18,098 bases of DNA from RPRB01 sp035501615 (GTDB taxonomy: Bacteria; Myxococcota; Myxococcia; Myxococcales; Myxococcaceae), in the NCBI GenBank assembly GCA_035501615.1, contig DATJVY010000149.1, positions 1 through 18,098 on the forward strand. The letters are read 5' to 3'. This document shows, in pieces, positions 7,063 to 15,340 of the stretch (position 1 is its first letter; the number at the start of each line of letters is the position of its first letter). A program made the translations under genes and the position numbers. The notes beneath the pieces were generated by a model. That model was not told the origin of the DNA, ran no database searches, and worked only from the letters and a program-made list of their open reading frames with translations.

Positions 7063-8280
7063 TCAGCCTCGGGGAGGACCCCAGAGATCGCCGCCCTCGC
7101 GGGCCCGGGCGATGGCATCGGCGACGGCGAGCGCATCCTTTGCCTCGAGGACGTCGTGCACCCGGACGACGTCGGCACCGTGCAGCACTGCCACCGCGGC
7201 CATGGAGGCGAGCGTTCCGGCGAGGCGACGGTCGGGGGGACGGCCGCCAGCGACGGCTCCGAGGAAGCGCTTGCGGCTGGTCCCCACCAGCACCGGCGCG
7301 CCGAGCACGCGCAGCTCGGACAGGTGCCGGAGGAGGAAGAGGTTGTGGCCCACGGTCTTTCCGAAGCCAATGCCCGGGTCCACCCAGATGCGGTCGCGCG
7401 GGACGCCGGCGGCGACGGCACGCTCGAGGCTTCCGGCGAGGGACCCGATGACCTCGGCGACGACGTCGTCGTAGCGAGGGTCGGCCTGCATCGTCTCGGG
7501 CGTTCCCTGGATGTGCATCACGGCGAGCGCCGCACCGGCCTCGGCGACGGCGGCCGCGAGCGCGGGATCGTGCCCGAGCCCGCTCACGTCGTTCACCAGG
7601 ACGGCTCCGGCGCGGAGCGCGCCCCGCGCGACGTCGGCCTTCCGGGTGTCGACGGAGACCGGAACGTCGGTCGCGGCGCGGAGGGCCTCGAGGACCGGGA
7701 GCACCCGCTCCAGCTCGACGTCGACGGAGACGGGGGCGGCCCCGGGGCGGGTCGACTCGCCGCCGATGTCGAGGAGGTCGGCCCCGGCCTCGGCGAGGGC
7801 GAGCGCGTGGTGGACCGCCGCGTGGCGTTCGAGGTGTTGGCCCCCGTCGCTGAAGCTGTCCGGGGTGACGTTCACGACGCCCATCACGAAGGTGCGCTCG
7901 CCCCAGCGGAAGGTGCGGCTGCCGAGCGTGGTCGGGTCGGGGGGAACGTCGGAAGCGGTGGCCGCGTCGAGCGCACGTGCGAGGGCCTCGAGGCCGCCGC
8001 GCTCGGCGAGCCGGGCGAGGGCCTCGATGCCGGCACGGGTGGCCGAGATGGTGGCTCCCCCGGGCCGTATCTCCGGCTCGGAGAGGATGCAGGTCCATCG
8101 CGAGTCCGCGACCTCGCGGAGGAAGCTCGTCTCGGGCGAGCCCAGGCCAGTGAGGAGCAGATGCGCACGCCCGACCGAGTCGAGGAGGAGCTGCCGTGCC
8201 GGCGTGGGAAGGCCCAGGCGCTCCCAGACCGGCTCGAGGTCGGCGTCGCGGTCGATGGAGATGGGCCGGGCGAGGATCAC
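7063..8280 (-). CDS. folP: Dihydropteroate synthase with N-terminal extension
   Basis: Condenses 6-hydroxymethyl-dihydropterin pyrophosphate with p-aminobenzoate to dihydropteroate in folate synthesis, and is the target of sulfonamides. The catalytic TIM barrel occupies about residues 128-405 with VMGVVNVTPDSFSDGG (132-147), DIGGESTRPGA (171-181), VNDVSGLGHD, MHIQGTPETMQ, DPGIGFGKT, the pABA/phosphate loop VGTSRKRFLG and the final RVHDV. About 125 residues precede it, where E. coli FolP has almost none. Longer DHPS proteins near 400 residues do occur in delta-proteobacteria, Firmicutes and archaea. The extension contains SRWTCILSEPEIRPGG and an alanine-rich helical part, function unknown. The start is the GTG at 8280, the first start after an in-frame stop, but no good ribosome-binding site precedes it, so the N-terminus is less certain. 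It follows ftsH by about 93 bases, a conserved order. Confidence 0.95.
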   Translation of the reverse strand: MILARPISIDRDADLEPVWERLGLPTPARQLLLDSVGRAHLLLTGLGSPETSFLREVADSRWTCILSEPEIRPGGATISATRAGIEALARLAERGGLEALARALDAATASDVPPDPTTLGSRTFRWGERTFVMGVVNVTPDSFSDGGQHLERHAAVHHALALAEAGADLLDIGGESTRPGAAPVSVDVELERVLPVLEALRAATDVPVSVDTRKADVARGALRAGAVLVNDVSGLGHDPALAAAVAEAGAALAVMHIQGTPETMQADPRYDDVVAEVIGSLAGSLERAVAAGVPRDRIWVDPGIGFGKTVGHNLFLLRHLSELRVLGAPVLVGTSRKRFLGAVAGGRPPDRRLAGTLASMAAVAVLHGADVVRVHDVLEAKDALAVADAIARAREGGDLWGPPRG

Positions 8281-8373
8281 CGGGCAGGAGTGCTACCAGA
8301 ACCCCCTGGGGCCGCGCAGCCGGTCTCTCGGGACCGGGCGACGGCAGCGAAGGCTCACGCCCGGCTCAGGGCC

Positions 8374-10287
<1,914 letters not shown>

Positions 10288-10381
10288 GTGCGTGCTGCCC
10301 CTTTCGACGTCGGGCGCGGCCTCCGGGGCCCGCGAGGACCCCGGACTCAGCATTCTGACGGGCCTCTCGGGCCTGTCGCAA

Positions 10382-10425
10382 GCGCCCGAGCGGGCGCGCC
10401 TGGGCCGTCCGGCGTGGGCCAGGCG
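10382..10425. repeat. Two abutting inverted repeats between tilS and ftsH
   Basis: GCGCCCG-AG-CGGGCGC (10382-10397) is a perfect 7-bp inverted repeat with a two-base centre. Directly beside it CGCCTGG (10397-10403) pairs with CCAGGCG (10419-10425). They share base 10397, so the two stems would compete. They fill most of the 82-base gap after the tilS stop. There is no T-tract on either strand, so they are not a classical intrinsic terminator. They may moderate read-through from tilS into ftsH, or bind a regulator. Confidence 0.35.
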
Positions 10426-10435
10426 GGTCGAGCGC

Positions 10436-11755
10436 CTATAACGAACCCTGCCTCCCGGCGCTCGGCTTGCCGCCCGGCTCCCGCGCGGTGGGTTCGGCGC
10501 GCAGGAATGGCCCCTGCCCCGGGTGTGCCCGCGGCCACAGCCCTACCACCCAGAGCACCCGCCCCCCGGCATCCGCCACCAGGGGCCAGCCGCCGCGCTC
10601 CTCGGCAGGGACCCCGGCGTCGACCAGCACGTCCTGCACCCTTCTGGTGGGGCCACCCTCGGGGCGGACCCGATCGCCCGGGCGCCGGGACCGGACGACC
10701 AGCGGGTCGGTGGCGCCACCGACCGGCACGCCGGGCCCCTCTCCCACCGAGACGCGGAAACCACCGAACTGCACCGGCGCGCCCGCCCGCAGCTCGACCG
10801 GCGCCCCGTCCCCGACCGGCGACCGCGGCAGCACCCGCACCCAGCCGCCTTCGGTCCTGAGCACCGCCCGTCCCGGAAGCCCCGTCCGCCCGCCCCGGTC
10901 GACGGCCCCCGCCACGTCGCGCAGGAGCCGGTCGCTGACCGGATGGCCGAGGGCCTCGAGCCAGCTCCGCAGCACCCGGATGCGGATCGGCCAGGGGAGC
11001 GCGCGGACCGCCACGGCATCGAGTCCGGCCCCGTCCCGGACCCGGCCGAGCGCATCGGCCGCCATCGCCGCGAGGAGCTCCTCGTCCTCGGCGGCGGCGC
11101 GGGCGAACCGGGCCAGCCGCTCGACGACGCCCGGCCCGGCCGCCTGCCGGAGCACCGGGAGCACGTGGTGGCGGATGCGCGTCCGGAAGAGGCCGGGGTC
11201 CTCGTTGCTCGGATCACGCACGGGCTCCAGGCCCGCGGCGGCGATCAGCGCCTCGGTCTCGACCCGCCGCACGGTAAGGAGCGGGCGGAGCAGGCGCGGC
11301 CCCTCCGCCCGGATGGAGGCTGCCCCCCGGAGCGCCGAGCCCCGGGACAGCCGCATCAGGAGGGTCTCCGCCTGGTCGTCCGCCGTGTGGGCGGTGGCGA
11401 TGGCGGCGTAGCCGTGTACCCCCGCGATGCGCTCCAGGGCGGCGTAGCGAGCGGCCCGCGCGCGTGCCTCGGCGCCGGGCCCCGGAGCGAGCCCCAGCGC
11501 CTCGGTGTGGAACGGGAGTCCGAGCGAGCGGACGAGCGTGCCCACGCGCTCCACCTCGAGCGCCGCCTCCACCCGGAGCCCGTGGTCCAGGCAGGCGACC
11601 CCCGTCCGGCCCGGAGCGACCTCGGCGGCCGTCACCAGCAGCGCCAGGGAGTCCACCCCTCCGGACACGGCCACGAGAATTCTTCCGGCCTGGCGCTCGA
11701 AGGCAGCCGCCACCGCCCGGCGGATGACATCCCCGCTCTTCCGGTCGTCGTGCAT
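10436..11755 (-). CDS. tilS: tRNA(Ile)-lysidine synthetase
   Basis: Converts C34 of tRNA-Ile(CAU) to lysidine with ATP and lysine, so that the tRNA reads AUA and is charged with isoleucine. From the ATG at 11755 (439 residues) the PP-loop is VAVSGGVDSLAL (about 28-39). It is followed by LDHGLR, ATAHTADDQAETLLMRLSRGS, the tRNA-binding RDPSNEDPGLFRTRIRHHVLP and a C-terminal TilS_C domain (about 350-410) with RSRRPGDRVRP and VQDVLVDAGVPAEERGGWPLV. The frame can also begin at a GTG at 11791, adding 12 residues. Neither start has a clear ribosome-binding site, and I chose the ATG because the family normally starts shortly before the PP-loop. The gene is the promoter-proximal member of the minus-strand block. 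Its promoter must lie in the shared region to its right, where CTGACG-N16-CATAGT is the best but weak candidate. Confidence 0.95.
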   Translation of the reverse strand: MHDDRKSGDVIRRAVAAAFERQAGRILVAVSGGVDSLALLVTAAEVAPGRTGVACLDHGLRVEAALEVERVGTLVRSLGLPFHTEALGLAPGPGAEARARAARYAALERIAGVHGYAAIATAHTADDQAETLLMRLSRGSALRGAASIRAEGPRLLRPLLTVRRVETEALIAAAGLEPVRDPSNEDPGLFRTRIRHHVLPVLRQAAGPGVVERLARFARAAAEDEELLAAMAADALGRVRDGAGLDAVAVRALPWPIRIRVLRSWLEALGHPVSDRLLRDVAGAVDRGGRTGLPGRAVLRTEGGWVRVLPRSPVGDGAPVELRAGAPVQFGGFRVSVGEGPGVPVGGATDPLVVRSRRPGDRVRPEGGPTRRVQDVLVDAGVPAEERGGWPLVADAGGRVLWVVGLWPRAHPGQGPFLRAEPTAREPGGKPSAGRQGSL

Positions 11756-11802
11756 GCGACAGCGGTCCACACTATGGAGGTGACATCGCACCCGTCAGCA
11801 GG

Positions 11803-11831
11803 TTGAGACGCGTCGGTGCGGGCCTTAGAAT
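11803..11831 (+). promoter_or_regulatory. Sigma70-type promoter reading into the ncRNA / small-protein leader
   Basis: TTGAGA (11803-11808) and TAGAAT (11826-11831) are separated by exactly 17 bases, and each differs from consensus (TTGACA, TATAAT) at a single position. In DNA this GC-rich, such a pair at optimal spacing is uncommon. Transcription would begin around 11837-11839. The nearest plus-strand coding start is at 12170, so the site predicts either an untranslated RNA gene or a leader of about 330 bases. It lies back to back with tilS, in a divergent regulatory region. Confidence 0.6.
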
Positions 11832-11837
11832 GACAGG

Positions 11838-12040
11838 CAGTCGGTGGCGGTGGCGACGGGGGTGAGGAATGGGCGCGCCACCGGGCGTGTTGTGCATGAC
11901 GAAAATCGATGAGTGTTGGGCCTAGGGGTCCCCCCCCTCCCCCTCTGGGCCCACGGGGGTCGCAGGGAGTCATCTCTGCCGCCCCTTCTTTTCCGGGCGC
12001 CCCGGTTCCTTCGCTGGAACCGGGGCGTTCGCTTTCGTGG
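11838..12040 (+). ncRNA. Candidate structured small RNA or long 5' leader
   Basis: The stretch runs from the predicted start of the TTGAGA/TAGAAT promoter to a terminator-like hairpin about 200 bases later and contains no plausible coding frame. Possible stems: CGGTGGCG (11848-11855) with CGCCACCG (11876-11883); TGGGCCTAGGGG (11917-11928) with CCTCTGGGCCCA (11942-11953), 12 pairs including two G-U; GCAGGG (11962-11967) with CTCTGC (11974-11979); then the perfect stem at 11999-12026. An alternative long-range closing pair, 11846-11853 with 11976-11983, would give a rod-like fold of 6S-RNA size. I cannot recognise a known RNA: the SRP, tmRNA and RNase P signatures are absent. The RNA could stand alone or be the 5' leader of the small-protein pair downstream. 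The promoter is better supported than the exact ends. Confidence 0.4.
11999..12026 (+). terminator. Perfect 11-bp GC-rich hairpin, likely end of the small RNA
   Basis: GCCCCGGTTCC (11999-12009) is exactly complementary to GGAACCGGGGC (12016-12026) around the loop TTCGCT. Downstream on the plus strand is GTTCGCTTTCG, moderately T-rich for this genome but not a true U-tract. The minus-strand side is purine-rich, so if it terminates it terminates plus-strand transcription. It could equally be a stabilising 3' stem or a leader element through which some transcripts pass. Confidence 0.5.
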
Positions 12041-12096
12041 AACCTGTCCAAATGATTGACCGATCCCCGGGGGTGGCGGAGACTCCCCCTCAGGAC

Positions 12097-12140
12097 ACGT
12101 CGGCGCACCTTTCCGGAACGCCGTCCGACGTTGGCTTTTT
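12097..12140 (+). terminator. Hairpin plus T-rich tail just before the small-protein genes (possible attenuator)
   Basis: ACGTCGG (12097-12103) pairs perfectly with CCGACGT (12125-12131). The 21-base loop holds the self-complementary TTCCGGAA. The stem is followed at once by TGGCTTTTT (12132-12140), the longest T run in the neighbourhood. That is the form of an intrinsic terminator, yet it ends only 29 bases before the first small gene's ATG. If transcription of the pair comes from the 11803 promoter, this hairpin would act as an attenuator. Confidence 0.35.
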
Positions 12141-12169
12141 GACCTGACCCCCGGGAGCACGGAAAGACG

Positions 12170-12379
12170 ATGGCCGGAACCGACAAGCGAAAGCAGAGTT
12201 TGTATTTCCCGGAGGAGATGCTCCGGGAGATCCAGGAGGAGGCCACGCGGCAGGATCGCTCGCTCTCCTGGGTGGTGCAGCAGGCCTGGCGGATCGCCCG
12301 CGAGCGCATCAAGGCCTTTCCCGCGGTGAACGACGTGACCGGCGAGCCTGCCCTGCCGGACACCCGCGAGGAGGCCTGA
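12170..12379 (+). CDS. Small ribbon-helix-helix-like protein, first of a tandem pair
   Basis: A 69-residue protein whose core KQSLYFPEEMLREIQEEA followed by DRSLSWVVQQAWRIA fits one beta strand and two helices, the Arc/MetJ/CopG ribbon-helix-helix fold. I recall this as a small myxobacterial family, annotated as NCBIfam TIGR04563 as far as memory serves, of unknown role. Such folds usually dimerise and bind DNA, but no DNA target is shown here. 43 of the first 56 residues are identical to the next gene's product. The C-terminus (GEPALPDTREEA) is an acidic extra tail. The ATG at 12170 has only a weak GGAAAG upstream, and the stop overlaps the next ATG by one base (TGATG). The long structured leader upstream suggests control at the RNA level. 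No toxin-like partner is adjacent. Confidence 0.85.
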   Translation: MAGTDKRKQSLYFPEEMLREIQEEATRQDRSLSWVVQQAWRIARERIKAFPAVNDVTGEPALPDTREEA

Positions 12380-12561
12380 TGCCGGGCACCGATCACCGCA
12401 AGCAGTCGCTGTACTTTCCCGAGGAGATGCTGATGGAGATCCAGCACGAGGCGACGCGGCAGGACCGCTCGCTCTCCTGGATCGTCCAGCAGGCCTGGAA
12501 GGTCGCCCGCGGCGACATCCAGAAGATGCCCTCGGTGAACGACGTCCTCTCCGGGCGCTAG
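12379..12561 (+). CDS. Small ribbon-helix-helix-like protein, second of a tandem pair
   Basis: A 60-residue paralogue of the preceding protein with the same RKQSLYFPEEML strand-helix start, EATRQDRSLSW turn and VQQAW helix. It differs mainly at surface positions (Met, His and Lys for Arg, Glu and Arg) and lacks the acidic tail, ending PSVNDVLSGR. The ATG overlaps the previous stop by one base and has a strong GAGGAGG ribosome-binding site (12368-12374) inside the preceding coding end, so translation is coupled but can also start independently. The pair could form homo- and heterodimers. The gene ends 24 bases before the convergent end of the PilT-like gene, with no visible terminator between. 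Function unknown. Confidence 0.85.
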   Translation: MPGTDHRKQSLYFPEEMLMEIQHEATRQDRSLSWIVQQAWKVARGDIQKMPSVNDVLSGR

Positions 12562-12585
12562 AGCGAACGGCAGCGCGGTGGAGGC

Positions 12586-14289
12586 TCAGGCCGCCTCGGC
12601 CTCGAGCTTGAACCCGCCACGCTCGAGCATCTGCTTCAGCTCGGCCTTGGCGATGGCCTTGGCATAGGCCTCCTGTGGCTCGACCAGCTTCTTCTTCACC
12701 AGGTCGAACAGGGCGTCGTTCATCGTCTGCATCCCGACGTTCTTGCCGGTCTGCATCGCCGAGGGGATCTGGAAGGTCTTGCCCTCGCGGATGAGGTTGG
12801 CGACGCCCGAGGTGGCGATGAGGATCTCCATGGCCGCCACCCGGCCCCCGCCGATCTTCTTGCAGAGGGTCTGGGTGATGACCCCCTTCAGGCTCTCGCT
12901 GAGCATCATCCGGATCTGCTCCTGCCGGTCGGCCGGGAACTGATCGATGATGCGGTCCACCGTGCTGGGCGCGGTGTTGGTGTGAAGGGTCCCGAAGACC
13001 AGGTGCCCGGTCTCCGCCGTCTCGATGGCGATGGCAATGGTCTCGAGGTCCCGCATCTCGCCCACCAGCACGATGTCCGGGTCCTCGCGGAGCGCAGCGC
13101 GCAGCGCGTGCTTGAACGACCCGGTGTGGACGCCGATCTCCCGCTGGTTCACCAGGCAGCGACGGTTGGGATGGACGAACTCGATCGGGTCCTCGATGGT
13201 GATGATGTGATCGTCCCGGTTGCGGTTGATGTGGTCGATCATCGAGGCCAGGGTGGTGCTCTTGCCTGACCCGGTGGGCCCGGTGACGACGACCAGCCCC
13301 TTGTTGAGGAAGCAGAGGTCCAGCGTTGCCTGGGGCAACCCCATCTCCGCCGCGGTGCGGATGGTGTTGGGGATCTGCCGCATCACGCTGCCGATTCCCT
13401 TCCGGTCCTCGAAGAGGTTGACCCGGAATCGGGCCCGGGCCGTCTCGTAGGCGAAGTCGGTGTCCTTGATGGACAGCCACTGCTCGCGGTTCTTCTCCGG
13501 GGCGATGGAGAAGAGCAGGTCCTTGAGGCGGCCGGGGGCGAGCGGCGGGTAGCCCTCGATGGGGGTCATGTCCCCGTCCACCCGAATGATGGGGGTGGTG
13601 TCCGAGGAGAGGTGGAGGTCGGAGGCCTTCCGGTCCAGCATGAGATTCAGGAGCTGGTCCATCGCCGCCCGGGGATCGGCGCTGGGAACCGGTGCCGCCG
13701 GCTTCGGGGCCCGGACGGGCTCGGGCGCAGGAGGTGACTCGGGGGCGGCCGCCGGGGCGGGCGGGGACACCTTCGCGCCGGGGGCCTGACCCACCTGGGG
13801 GAGCTCGCGGAACTGGATGTCCTTGGCCACGCCGCGCCGGACGCCGGCCTGGGAGGTCTGGGGGATGCCGGTCGTCGCCGGGGTCGGGACGACGCCCGGC
13901 TTCAGCGCGCCCTGGCCGTGCATGTACTCGTGCAGCATCTCGGCGGCGGAGGCCAGCTCGATGGCCTCTCCCTCGTCATCGTCGCCCTTCCCGGCCGGTC
14001 GCACCACCGCCTTGACTTGGCCTGCGTTGCGCTCGAACGTGACCGCCACCCGGCCAGCGGGGGCGCCGTACTCGAACTTGGTCGTGCCGGGCGCCGGGAA
14101 GCTGTTGCGCATCTCGCTCGGGACCACCTCGGCGAACACTCCGGCGATCTGCTGGGCGGTGAGCTGCTGGCGGAGCACGGGGACATCCCCCGCGCCGGTA
14201 CGCATCAGCGCGGGAGCCCCGGTGTCGAAGACCAGCTCACTGCCCTGCTCCTTGAGAAGCCGCTCGAAGATCGGATCAAGCCTGGCCAC
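12586..14289 (-). CDS. PilT-family ATPase with an apparently duplicated N-terminal domain
   Basis: Hexameric secretion-type ATPase related to PilT, which drives type IV pilus retraction at the inner-membrane base. Residues 205-560 are a complete PilT: N2 domain (DQLLNLMLDRKASDLHLS), Walker A GPTGSGKST (337-345), Asp box IITIEDPIEFVH (362-373), Walker B DIVLVGEMRD (405-414), His box GHLVFGTLHTNTA (428-440) and the C-terminal ANLIREGK motif. The 567 residues are about 200 more than usual. The extra part is a region (about 4-100) that follows the PilT N2 domain segment by segment, then a Pro/Ala-rich linker (about 126-205). The start is a GTG at 14289 with a weak GGGG upstream. It follows the endonuclease-family gene by 18 bases, so they form one unit. 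No other pil genes are in view, so it is a paralogue outside the main pil cluster and its role in retraction is inferred. Confidence 0.92.
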   Translation of the reverse strand: MARLDPIFERLLKEQGSELVFDTGAPALMRTGAGDVPVLRQQLTAQQIAGVFAEVVPSEMRNSFPAPGTTKFEYGAPAGRVAVTFERNAGQVKAVVRPAGKGDDDEGEAIELASAAEMLHEYMHGQGALKPGVVPTPATTGIPQTSQAGVRRGVAKDIQFRELPQVGQAPGAKVSPPAPAAAPESPPAPEPVRAPKPAAPVPSADPRAAMDQLLNLMLDRKASDLHLSSDTTPIIRVDGDMTPIEGYPPLAPGRLKDLLFSIAPEKNREQWLSIKDTDFAYETARARFRVNLFEDRKGIGSVMRQIPNTIRTAAEMGLPQATLDLCFLNKGLVVVTGPTGSGKSTTLASMIDHINRNRDDHIITIEDPIEFVHPNRRCLVNQREIGVHTGSFKHALRAALREDPDIVLVGEMRDLETIAIAIETAETGHLVFGTLHTNTAPSTVDRIIDQFPADRQEQIRMMLSESLKGVITQTLCKKIGGGRVAAMEILIATSGVANLIREGKTFQIPSAMQTGKNVGMQTMNDALFDLVKKKLVEPQEAYAKAIAKAELKQMLERGGFKLEAEAA

Positions 14290-14307
14290 GTGGCCCCGCA
14301 GTCTACG

Positions 14308-15264
14308 TCAAACCGCCTCGCTGCTCGCTTCTCTGTCGGGCGGGGGCTCGAACCGCGCGATGAGCGGGACGTGGTCAGACAGTCCGTGGAAGGGTCCCCG
14401 GCCGAACGGCTCGGTCCCGGTGAGGTCCACCCAGCGGATGCCGTTCCCTCCGAAGAGATGGTCGAGGTGCATGCGGAGCCGGAAGAAGCCGGCGGTGGGG
14501 AATCCGCGGTGGGACCGGTCGATCTGCTTCAGCGCCTCCTGCGCTCCGACCCATCCCACCTCTTCCGACAGGTAGCGATAGACCGGCGACGCCGGCGAGG
14601 AGTTGAAGTCCCCGCCCACGACGAAGGGGTCGCCGTCGGCGTGCGCCTGGACGAAGGCGGCGAGCTTCTTGGCCTCGATGAGCTGGTTGAGGCCGAAGCC
14701 CATCTTCTCCTTCTCGCTCCAGAACTCGCGGGTGAAGGGCGTGGGCAGGCTCAGGTGGGTGTTGAAGACGTGGAAGGCCCGGCCGCCCGACGTGCCGAGC
14801 CGGACGTGGGCGCAGATGCGGCTCTGCTTGGTGTCCTTCAGCCGGGCGACGTGGTGGTGGGTGATGGCGTGCGGGCTGAGCACGTTGTGGCCCTCCACCC
14901 GGAGCCGGTTCCGGTTGACGATGACCGCGAGCCCGGTGGTGTAGAGCGTGGTCGAGCGGAACTGGTAGCTGTGCGCCCGGAAGTGGAAGGCGTCGTAGGG
15001 GAAGACCAGCCCCGACCGGACGAAGGCGTGCTCGAGGGCGGCCATGAAGGCCTCGAGCTGCGTGTGGGTCCCCCGGAAGGCGAGCGTGCTGCGCAGCGAG
15101 CGGGTCTCGACCTCCTGGAGGCAGATGACGTCCGCCAGCGGGGTGAGGCTCGCCAGGCGCTGGGCGATGCGCTCCAGCGACGTCCGGGTGGTGGCCAGGC
15201 CCCGGAGCGCGTGCCCGAAGTACCGGACGTTGTAGCTGACGATGCGGAGCGGGCGCTCGGCCAT
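14308..15264 (-). CDS. Endonuclease/exonuclease/phosphatase family protein
   Basis: Member of the DNase I / exonuclease III / inositol-phosphatase metal-dependent phosphoesterase superfamily. In 318 residues all catalytic stations are present: SYNVRYFG (N12), CLQEVE (metal-binding E51), FNTHLSL (H170), GGDFNSSP (D219, N221), LDHLF (D268, H269) and LSDHVPL (D297, H298). There is no signal peptide or membrane segment, so it appears cytoplasmic. The substrate (DNA, RNA, phosphoinositide or other) cannot be read from sequence. The frame stays open far upstream to 15594, but that extension runs antisense through the carboxylase gene and is Arg/Ser-rich noise. The ATG at 15264 sits immediately before the conserved first strand. 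It is probably co-transcribed with the PilT-like gene 18 bases downstream and diverges from the carboxylase gene across 76 bases. Confidence 0.92.
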   Translation of the reverse strand: MAERPLRIVSYNVRYFGHALRGLATTRTSLERIAQRLASLTPLADVICLQEVETRSLRSTLAFRGTHTQLEAFMAALEHAFVRSGLVFPYDAFHFRAHSYQFRSTTLYTTGLAVIVNRNRLRVEGHNVLSPHAITHHHVARLKDTKQSRICAHVRLGTSGGRAFHVFNTHLSLPTPFTREFWSEKEKMGFGLNQLIEAKKLAAFVQAHADGDPFVVGGDFNSSPASPVYRYLSEEVGWVGAQEALKQIDRSHRGFPTAGFFRLRMHLDHLFGGNGIRWVDLTGTEPFGRGPFHGLSDHVPLIARFEPPPDREASSEAV

Positions 15265-15340
15265 GGCTCGGGGAGCCTCGAGAATAACCGGGACCGGAAG
15301 CCGCGCGAGAGGACCCGGGTGTCCGCTAACGTGCGCCCTC

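Noticed and set aside
3618..7451. Plus-strand open frame of 1277 codons over glmM and the acyl-CoA synthetase
   Set aside because: It is antisense to two clearly recognised genes, is His/Asp/Val/Leu/Gly-biased and low in motif content, and arises because third-position G/C suppresses stops in the opposite frame.
10288..10353. 22-residue N-terminal extension of FtsH from an ATG at 10353
   Set aside because: FtsH normally begins a few residues before its first membrane helix, as given by the GTG at 10287. The extension has no recognisable content, although it cannot be excluded.
11843..11855. Tandem GGTGGC GGTGGC repeat
   Set aside because: Only two short copies in very GC-rich sequence. It merely allows two registers for the first hairpin.
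11838..12040. Identity as tmRNA, SRP RNA or RNase P RNA
   Set aside because: None of the diagnostic sequences is present (no GGAAG-type SRP apical motif, no tRNA-like ends with CCA, no RNase P core). A 6S-like fold is possible but unproven, so no name was assigned.
12056..12084. TTGACC as a -35 for a second promoter ahead of the small genes
   Set aside because: At 17 bases the matching -10 would be GAGACT, which is too far from consensus.
12562..12585. Bidirectional terminator between the convergent small gene and PilT-like gene
   Set aside because: The 24-base gap contains no inverted repeat or T-tract.
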